This document shows, piece by piece, positions 56,578 through 64,000 of a stretch of DNA of 64,000 nt (the stretch's first letter is position 1; the number at the start of each line of letters is the position of its first letter). Source of the DNA: Filosporella fistucella (Eukaryota; Ascomycota; Leotiomycetes; Helotiales). A model generated the notes under the pieces. The model did not search any database, was not told the origin of the DNA, and saw nothing but the letters and a program-made list of their open reading frames with translations. The stretch lies in NCBI GenBank assembly GCA_030077755.1, contig JAQJZZ010000019.1:632501-696500 (forward strand). The letters are read 5' to 3'. A program made the translations under genes and the position numbers.

Positions 56578-57688
56578 ATGCATATCTTTCTCCCCTTCCT
56601 GTTATGTGTATATGTCTGCAGCATTCTCTGCGTAGCATTCACATTCATCAACCCACCTCCTGGGAGTTCGAATCTTGTACTTCAGATTGGAGGTAACTTT
56701 CTGATTGCGTGGCTGGACGCGACGGGGCTGGTGACGTTGGCGCTGGTGGATGGGAAGGAGGGGAATGTTGCGCCGAGGAGTTTTGGGACGATTCAGGGTA
56801 TGTGATTTTCAGTTTTATTCACTGATTTTGGCGAGTGCTGTACTTTTTCGGGTGGGGAAGAGGGGAGGAGTGGTGGAAGAGATTTTGTGAGAGGAGAGCT
56901 GATGTAAAAAATTCAGGTTCGATTACAGGAACGGTATATCCTTGGAATCCACCGTCCGATATTGCGATTGGGACGTATGCTATTAGGGCTACGGATAATG
57001 CTGGGATTTATTATTCGTCGTCGTTTTTGTTGTCTAATGGAACGGCTAGTAAAGGTTCTAGTTCTGCGGCGTTGTCAACTTTGGTACGTCTGGGTGTGAA
57101 GTTCAGGCTCAGTGCTTGATTGAATTGAAGCATAGTTTCATTCGTAGCTTACAAGAGTAGACTACAGTCACCACAAAAGTATCGTCATCGTCAACAGCAG
57201 CTGCGTCGACGAAGACACTTTCTTCATCATCGATACTCCTCATTTCTTCGTCAATATCAGAATCTACATCCACCCCACCGTCAAAATCAACGGTGTCAAC
57301 CTCCTCCCAAGCCACACCCACCAATATCGCCTCACTCAATACCACCGATCCGGCGATCCAGTCCAACACAGGACTAAACACAGGCGCCAAAGCTGGCATC
57401 GGAGTAGGAGCAGCTGTTGCAGCGATACTTCTTTTCACTGGTATAGCATTATTCTTCTTCAAGCGTGGGAAGAAAGCTGAGGCTTTTAAGAGGGATAGTA
57501 CTGCTCTGTCGGCTGGAGCACCAGTAATCTTCGAGAAAGCCGTGTTGGGAGGAAATGGGAGAAATATAGGGACAGGTGTGGATCCTGGTACGGATCGTGA
57601 GATTATAGTTGATAGAACGAGATTTTCCGAGCTGGAAGGCTTGGAAGTACCGAGATTTGCTGAGCTTCCGGGGGCTGGTAGGAGCTGA
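56578..57688 (+). CDS. Kre9/KNH-like Ser/Thr-rich single-pass surface protein
   Basis: Predicted cell-surface protein of 304 aa. Exons are 56578-56797, 56917-57083 and 57161-57688. The signal peptide covers residues 1-21 (MHIFLPFLLCVYVCSILCVA). It is followed by an Ig-like domain beginning FTFINPPPGSSNLVLQIGG and continuing through SDIAIGTYAIRATDNAGIYY, the pattern of the Kre9/KNH-type N-terminal domain common in fungal wall proteins. A Ser/Thr-rich stalk (about residues 130-190) is probably O-mannosylated. One transmembrane helix (GIGVGAAVAAILLFTGIALF) is followed by a basic FKRGKK stop-transfer signal and a cytoplasmic tail of about 70 residues. The layout recalls wall sensor or adhesin proteins (Mid2/WSC-like), but there is no WSC domain. 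The function is inferred as wall-associated. Confidence 0.82.
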
Positions 57689-57764
57689 GGTATCTGGGCG
57701 AGAGAATGGTGGTATAGTAATAGACCACATCCTGAATTTATAGCGCTATCCGAAGGGTCCTTGT

Positions 57765-59355
57765 TCATACATGCGGAATATACTGTGACCAATCCACGGT
57801 GACGTAAGCGCTTGATGGCAGCGATCTCAAGCCGATAACATCTTCTAAGAAAATGTATGCCCGAAAGACGCAGTAGAAGGCACAGAGAAACGTAACCGGG
57901 ATGATCAATCTTAGTGGCATGCTCGCGTTTTTGGTATCAGGTGTGGAGATTAATAATGCTCTCTTCAATCGACTTGAGAAGGATTCAATGTGATGTTTGA
58001 GACCTTCCCGTTTCTGTGTATCATCCGTGGTTTGCGTCGTAGGTAAGCGACTGGCTTCATACTTATCTAGAAGCATACGATGCCATATCCACGTGAAGCT
58101 TCCGCCGACCACGACAAACACCATAAAATATACGCTAGCACAACGCCAGATAATACGTTCGGCGGTAGTGGGGAAGTGGAAGTTCCAAGCGCAGAGGAAT
58201 GTGGCTCCAAACGTGAGGATGACGACGCAGGCAAAAACTTCGTAATCGAAATCCGTTCTAAGAAATTTGTCACTACGGTTGCGGTTGTGAGGTCGGCTTG
58301 TGATCGGTCTTGAAAATATCGGGATATGTAGAGCATGTAACAATCTGGTGTAGTACTCCCAGATGAGACCCATTGCGTAGTGGTCGCGGTAAACAAAATC
58401 AAGGGGTGTGGTTACATAGTCCTCGGGGTCATTTAGTTGTGCCTTGGAATTGTTAGCGCAAGGGCGTCATTCAATTCAACTTAAACGAACGAGAGGACAT
58501 ACTTTGCGTCGAATATCAGCCATTAATGTATCACAATGTAAGATCACTGGTCTTGAAATATCAATTGGCTTGTGAAACCAACAATACGACGTTGCGAACA
58601 TGACAATGACGAAAGATATGGTAGTCAATTCTAAAGTTGTCATGCTCAGGCCTTGTATAGGTCGCGCGATGGTACTCGACATGAACCAAACAGCTTGAAA
58701 GACTGTTAATAGCCTGTATTGAGTCTGTCAGTCATGTTTGTGAATTTTGATAATAATCAAACCTTGCGAGACCGTCGGCCTTGTTTCTGTCAGCGATATC
58801 GTCTTTACTCAGTGACGGATAGTCAATGTAGTCGTTTTTGACTAGGTAGAAGATTTGCTCTGCATCTAGAGGGATTGGTGTAGGTAGATCTGGTGTTTTG
58901 AGAAAGAATCCACCCACTTTGCAAAGAAATCAGCTTTGGCAAGCAAATGTCTAGGTACTCGTTGTTAACTTACTATCAGCAAAGAAGGCATGTGTCAAAG
59001 TCCAATCTAGGTTTTGCGCTTCTTTGAACTTCTGCGGAACAATTAATATCGTGACTCCATACTGTCAAGTGCCAGTACTTTTACAGAGCGCCGTGCGGAA
59101 GCTCGCTGGCCAAGCGCTATCCCCAGGAGGAACTCTGGACCTAACAAACCAATACAAGCAAGATCGAATTTATCCCGAAACTGATACCACCCCCCTCATT
59201 GATTGCAGGAACATTTGGGCATACTGTAGTCCAACAGCAGATGATTATGGTGAAAAGACATGTGAGGAGAATATCGACTGTACCCCGCGAATTTGGAGAA
59301 GAATTCCAGCCGGTAGTGTAGGCATCACTATTAGCACCAGAAGTAGCGTTCATCC
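57765..59355 (-). CDS. Conserved ascomycete multi-span membrane protein
   Basis: A protein family I know only as uncharacterised ascomycete membrane proteins. Visible exons on the minus strand, in order: start region with NATSGANSD and WNSSPNSRGTVDILLTCLF, ending near 59188; 59140-59079 (PEFLLGIALGQRASARRSVK); 59031-about 58976 (FKEAQNLDWTLTHAFFAD); about 58915-58764 (GGFFLKTPDL, DIADRNKADGLAR); about 58730-58503 (STIARPIQGLSMTTLELTT, HKPIDISRPV); 58445-57765 (LDFVYRDHYAMGLIWEYY, FLEDVIGLRSLPSSAYVTVD, to HV). At least five hydrophobic helices are present. Splicing restores known family runs such as FFADMGGF, which supports the model. The first ATG used (59355) is uncertain: a better signal-peptide-like start in the same frame begins with TTG after a stop, so an upstream exon may be missing. 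The function is unknown. Confidence 0.75.
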
Positions 59356-59997
59356 CAAAGGCTGTTAATATGGGTAGCAAGCGTCAAAGCTGGAAATCGT
59401 ACAAACGAACAGAAAACGTAGGAGAAGATGGCGTGAAATAATATCGATATGAGGGTAATGGGTTTTAAAGATGGTCTTCCAAGACCCCTGTGGCGGCGAA
59501 GCAACAGGGCTGCGAGGAAAATCCGCCACAGCGCCTGGAGGCAGAGGTTCGGCAGCATGGTGATCATGAATGTGCGATGCATTCATTATAGAATGCCCTG
59601 CTGAACCCTGTGAGGACTTTCTCAGCCACATTGCTGGCTGCAAGATGTCATATAACAGAATAGTTCCACTTGCGATATTCGAGATGTTGATTTGTGCCGA
59701 ATAGAAAAATCAACAAATATGATACTGTTCAAGGCTAAGACATCTTTCTCGTGCTTCTCGGGTCTTTGAAGATACTGACACATCATGTGTTTCGGTAGAC
59801 GCTCCTGTTGGGTTTTGCGATACTCAACTTTGCGTGAGTAAGTATGTGAAACAGCAGTGGTGCCATTTAGCCTTGCCTGTTCAAGTGTGTTGGTGATGAG
59901 GTCCCCTGAATGGATCGTAATGGCTGATAGAAGATGGGGTGGAGTGGATGATGGTTGGATGAAAGAAAAACTGAACGGCTGAACGATGATCGCAGTC

Positions 59998-60033
59998 ACT
60001 GCGGGGCTACCCGCCCCTGTAGAATTCCGCAGT
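59998..60033. repeat. Short perfect inverted repeat
   Basis: Arms ACTGCGG (59998-60004) and CCGCAGT (60027-60033) flank a 22-nt loop that itself contains GGGGC...GCCCC. The element lies in a GC-rich patch in otherwise plain intergenic DNA. It could be a MITE remnant or a regulatory hairpin. Confidence 0.55.
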
Positions 60034-61351
60034 AGGCACCGCCGCGGGCCGAGCCCCCCACTAACTTAGCCTTACGATTGGTTTTCCACATCAAATAACC
60101 ATGATCTGGTTAGCTGGACAGTTTCCAGTATATATCTTGATCATATCATTACGATTATACTCACAAAACATGAAGTTATGCAGGTTTCATAAAGAGTTGA
60201 AAGTGATGGTTCGTTGTGGACAGATTGAAAGTGGCGTCCACGAATATCTCCTGAGCTAAAGAATGGATCAAGACTTGCCCTGTCTTGCACACAAAACTAC
60301 GAATCAAACGGTTCTGGCGATGACTCTCTATCACTTAAACCCACTATAAAGACCAGAAGCAGAAGTTCTACCATTCGGATTCACGAAGCATAGAGTGAAG
60401 AGGAGGGATGGTATGTATGCTGGAGTCATGGCTGGGGGACGCTCCCATGTACTTGCCCAGGGTAAACGTGCTCCGTGATGGTCTTTGGTATCTGTAGATT
60501 GAGCGGTCTGATATCGAGGGGAAAGATCTCCTTTTGATGGTGATGTTGAATTTCAGGGAGAAAAAAATCTTCGAGACCTGAAAGCGCAGTGGGATTCCAA
60601 TGGACTCCATATGATCGGGAAAACTACTGGCGGGGCACCCCCAGTTTCTGCATGGATAGTTGCTGCGACTGTGTTGCCAATACAATACGATTCAGCACAG
60701 CTAGAAAAGTCACTGAGCTGCCGATGCACCGTCACAGCATTGGATGTCCTTGCATCCTTATTTAGTGCAGATTACCTTCTGTATGGAACTGGCGGAGCCG
60801 ACTGAGGTATATCCCACATTCATATAATGACAGTAGGCGATGAAGAAGCTTGTGCCATAGTTCTTAAGTGGACCAATTTGGACAGCAATACATTTGAGCA
60901 AACCGCTTTTGCAATTTGGAAGATTGAAGAAAGTGACCCAAACGAGGCAAGGCGGTATAGCGAGGGACAGCAACAATTGATTACTCTTCTATAGAGTTAG
61001 CACGAATGAGGTATATGAACTCTTAACCATCGATTTGGTAATGAAATATTGACTGAAAGATAGACTTGCAGTTCAAGCAGCCAAAAACATAATTTAACTA
61101 TATATAATTCGACACAATTGGAACGAATACTTCGTGTTCTGATTGAGCAATATCCTCACCCTCCCACATCAAATACTTGTCTCGAAGTGATGACACAGCA
61201 AACGAATAGAACGTAGATGAGCTTCTCGATAAATCTAGACGCCGAGAATCAGTAGGAAGCGCACATTGAGATGATGAATATGCTGAAAACGCAAACTCCC
61301 AGGATATAACTTTTGACTTCAACAGTGGTTGATACTTTCCAATTTGTCCGT

Positions 61352-61465
61352 CACGTGCCAACGCGCCCTCCTCGTGTCGATCGTGAGTATTGGCGTATTT
61401 GGTGGAAATTGAAAGGACTCGAATTTCTCGAAGCATACTGAACTGCAATCCACGTGCCAACGCGC
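61352..61465. promoter_or_regulatory. Duplicated CACGTG + ACGCGC promoter element
   Basis: The 15-mer CACGTGCCAACGCGC occurs at 61352-61366 and again at 61451-61465, 99 bp apart. It combines an E-box (CACGTG) with an MluI-box-like ACGCG. Both lie 300-410 bp upstream of the DUF6606 ATG. A weaker second repeat, CTCGAAtTTCT/CTCGAAcTTCT, follows each copy. Confidence 0.55.
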
Positions 61466-61760
61466 GGTGTTGGCGTTGTGCCCAAATTGGACCACCCTCG
61501 AACTTCTGAAAGCAAACATCACAGCTATCTTTTCCACTTTCCTCCCACTTCTTCACACCTTCAACTCACACCTCTACTTCACACCTTTACTTCTTCAATT
61601 CTTCAACTCTTCAACATCTTCAAGTCTTCAATCTCTTCACCTCTTCAACCTCTCAATCTCATGGGTTACTGAAGAGCGCACTCTTTTGTTTCCAAGAACT
61701 GTTGACCAGTTCTATCCAGAGTCCCTCTCTTGTCACTTCTGAACTACGAAACCCACGCCG

Positions 61761-64000
61761 ATGGACCTGGTGGATGGCGAAGCCCCAATTGGGCTTCCCT
61801 TAGAATACATCATCAATCATGTGTTCTTGCCGCCGAAACTCCCTCAGCTCGATGATAGAACCGTCCAAGTAGAAGTAGCTCTAACCAGAGCAGTTCACGA
61901 GGCCCTCAACTCGTTCATAGGTTTGCTTCCAGAAGATGAACAAGATAACTGGACGCATTTACCTCCGATGCTGAGTGTGCTTCTCGACGATGGGAATATT
62001 GGAAGTCCATTTCGGAATCTGCATGAAGACTTAAACAACATGTCAGAAGGAGGTATGTATCAGCTGTCCAATTTGAGGCAAGTATGTAATAACTGACGAT
62101 GGTGCAGACATCATCGCTCTTGAGATTACTTCACAGAATGCTGGCCTCATAATTCGCAAGCATCCCGGAAATTATTCTTTCGAATCCTTCGAACTATCGG
62201 CGATGTCTTCCACAGTGACCAGTACAATTGGGAGACTCGTGCGCAAGTTTCCTGGTGCTGTCATATCTGTCCCAGACTCTCGAGTACATGATCGCCACTT
62301 CCGAATGACCCTCTCACATACACTTACCTCTTTGGAACGAGACATTCTGCCTGATGCTGTTGAAAAGGGTATCAAATCTCACACAGATACCATAAGCCCG
62401 CAATTTGTCACAGAATGGCTTCCTGGAGTACTGCGAGGAATCGGATCTCCTGTGGAGGTCACGCGAATCTTCAAACGAACTCGTGACGACGTGCTTTGGG
62501 GAGATGGTCTAGAACCATGGCGACGCTCTCCACGTTGGATGCTTTTACGTGTCGCATTGCAATCCAATGTCGGAAATCCAGAGGGGGGCCATCGACATTA
62601 CAAGGTCTTCATGATCTATTTCATGTCTACTATTCTTGAGATGGCTGTTTCCCACGAAGTCTCCAGCGATACACTCCATATCATGCTAGCGAAACTCAAC
62701 CGACGCATCCAAAAATTAGGATTCCTGATCTCCGATGATGCAGAATGGGCAGAATCACCACAGAGTTTTGTACTGGAGCAGATGGAGTCTGCTCGTACGC
62801 TTCTGAACAAACGTTGGGGCACCATCCAAAAGTCTGCAGACTCGGCAGGCAAGTTTCGCCTTGCGGAGCTCAAAAAGCTCAAGGCCCGCTCTGATACTAA
62901 GCTTGCTCTTAATGGGCTTCGGTCGTATCTGGACAAGCTTCACCTTGCCTATCCCGAGCCAAATAGTGAAAACGGTTTCAAGGGGTATGGTACCCTCCGC
63001 ATCGATGGCAGAGCATAATCGTTACCAGATGTCAACAAACTTGTTTGTGAGCCAGAATCAGAGCGCCGTCTTAACCTGATGGATCTTGAACTTTGGGTTT
63101 CAAACTTTCTCAACCCCTGGATCACCGGGTATGGAACGACAGAATCCTCCTTAGTAGAGCTCGCAAATGTTACTAAGAGATATATCTCCATCTCAGCTGG
63201 TGCTTACAACGGCTCCCCGGAAGCATTTTCGACCATGGTATTAACTCTGATGCTTCTTTGGACTGCTTTTGACAAAGCGGTGACAAGTAAATACCCCCTC
63301 TTGAAAGCTTTCGACCCTTGTCTCCCAACAACGTTGTTGGACTCTCTCCTCTTGCCAAAGAGACACCAGATGGTTCAGCTTCGGGATGTTGAGAAGCATC
63401 TTTTAAAACGAAAAGCGAATGCTTTAGTAGCAAACCCGTCTATTTTCGCAGATGTCTCATCTCCACTTTCCTTCGGAAGTCAGTATTTCGATTTGTCTCA
63501 TCCACACCAAGATTTGAAGATGAGCATCGAGCTGGAAGCCGGAGAAGAGTCCAAAGCCAAGCAGTCTGAACTCAAAACGGCCAAAGCCGAATTTTCTCGA
63601 CTCATGAAACAGTCGAATTTGTTGAGCTGCACGTCTGTTACGCAATGGGTTGGTAGACCAAGAAACAGAAGACAAGAGACAGTTCATGATCCTGACTGTC
63701 AAAAATGTGTACATCGTAAAGCTGCTCAAGCCTTGAAAATCGCTTGTTTCGAGTGGCCCCTGCCATCTGAGGAGGCAGCAGCTAAAGCTGTAGTTTTTGA
63801 GCTGGATGTACCGATTTTACTTCAAAATTGGAGATCAGTGACGTACCAAATTTTGGTTGATGTGTTGAATCCTGCCCCGCCACCTTATGCTCAGGGAAGT
63901 AAGGGCATCGTTCTCTTCGCTTATGAAGGTCTTTCCAAGTACACGCAAGAATATTCTGCAAGATTGCAACTCGCCTCACTCACAAAACCCTTCGCCAAAA
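61761..64000 (+). CDS. 5' part of giant DUF6606-type protein (runs off window)
   Basis: Start of a very large fungal protein of the DUF6606/DUF3638/DUF3645 type, usually about 3000 residues, with unknown but possibly deubiquitinase- or NTPase-like roles. ATG 61761 gives MDLVDGEAPIGLPLEYIIN. The family start NHVFLPPKLPQLDD follows at residues 19-32. An intron (62053-62107) leads to ALEITSQNAG, then WLPGVLRGIGSPVEV and RSPRWMLLRVALQS. The frame continues to TAA at 63016-63018. The same frame then goes on with SLPDVNKLVCEPESERR, LELWVSNFLNPWI and CQKCVHRKAAQAL to the window end. Either the TAA is a nonsense mutation, or a 39-bp in-frame intron (GTACCC...CCAG, about 62992-63030) removes it. The gene is incomplete at 64000. 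Confidence 0.75.

Larger units (their letters stand above)
59356..61760. other. Intergenic, about 2.4 kb
   Basis: Open frames here show no domain or splice support. Two structured elements are listed separately (59998-60033 and 61352-61465). 61540-61670 is CTTCA/TCTTCAAC-rich, probably the 5' untranslated leader or promoter of the DUF6606 gene. Confidence 0.5.

Noticed and set aside
57109..57792. 227-codon minus-strand frame
   Set aside because: Antisense of the Ser/Thr-rich Kre9-like gene, whose exons and motifs are clear.
1..64000. CRISPR arrays, bacterial operons, tRNA genes
   Set aside because: No regular spacer-repeat arrays or bacterial signals. Several GGTTCGA-like strings were inspected but none had a foldable tRNA around it.

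Overview
The window looks like nuclear DNA of a filamentous ascomycete (Pezizomycotina). Genes carry short introns of about 40 to 120 bp with GT-AG ends and CTAAC/CTAAT branch sites. The gene set is typical of such fungi: HET domains, a NACHT-ankyrin receptor, a Zn2Cys6 regulator, P450, Baeyer-Villiger-type monooxygenases, a GH28 pectinase and secreted lipase/esterase. There is a solitary, dispersed 5S rRNA gene and several AT-rich islands of the kind left by repeat-induced decay. A plant-associated or saprotrophic leotiomycete-like fungus would fit, but the order is an inference. No bacterial features, CRISPR arrays or tRNA genes were recognised.

Layout. 0.9-11.4 kb holds an intron-rich exo-polygalacturonase, a C2H2 regulator (minus), an HGGG-type esterase and a SET-domain methyltransferase. 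11.4-19.8 kb is gene-poor: a diverged but foldable 5S rRNA gene (minus), a 713-aa orphan gene, a broken HET gene and AT-rich relics. 19.8-34 kb looks metabolic and heavily decayed: an intact P450, MFS transporter and secreted metallo-beta-lactamase-fold protein are interleaved with pseudogenes of a GH128-like glucanase, a C2H2/fungal_trans regulator, a Baeyer-Villiger monooxygenase C-terminus, a second MFS transporter and a berberine-bridge-like oxidoreductase.

35-43 kb has a secreted protein built of about eight tetra-cysteine units, a Zn2Cys6 regulator (minus) and a secreted lipase. 44.5-51.6 kb is a non-self-recognition block: a SesA/sigma-like/NACHT/ankyrin receptor with eight near-identical 99-bp ankyrin units, convergent with a HET-domain gene carrying a 15-bp coding minisatellite. 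52-60 kb has a damaged membrane-protein gene, an intact Baeyer-Villiger-type monooxygenase, a Kre9/KNH-like surface protein and a conserved multi-span membrane protein. The right edge holds the 5' part of a giant DUF6606-type gene that contains an in-frame stop.

The strongest candidates for something new are the eight-unit cysteine-rich secreted protein and the NLR locus. At the NLR locus, retention of one intron would release the SesA-sigma part as a separate protein. Splice models were derived by hand from reading-frame continuity, splice signals and family motifs. Family names come from recognised motifs, not database searches.
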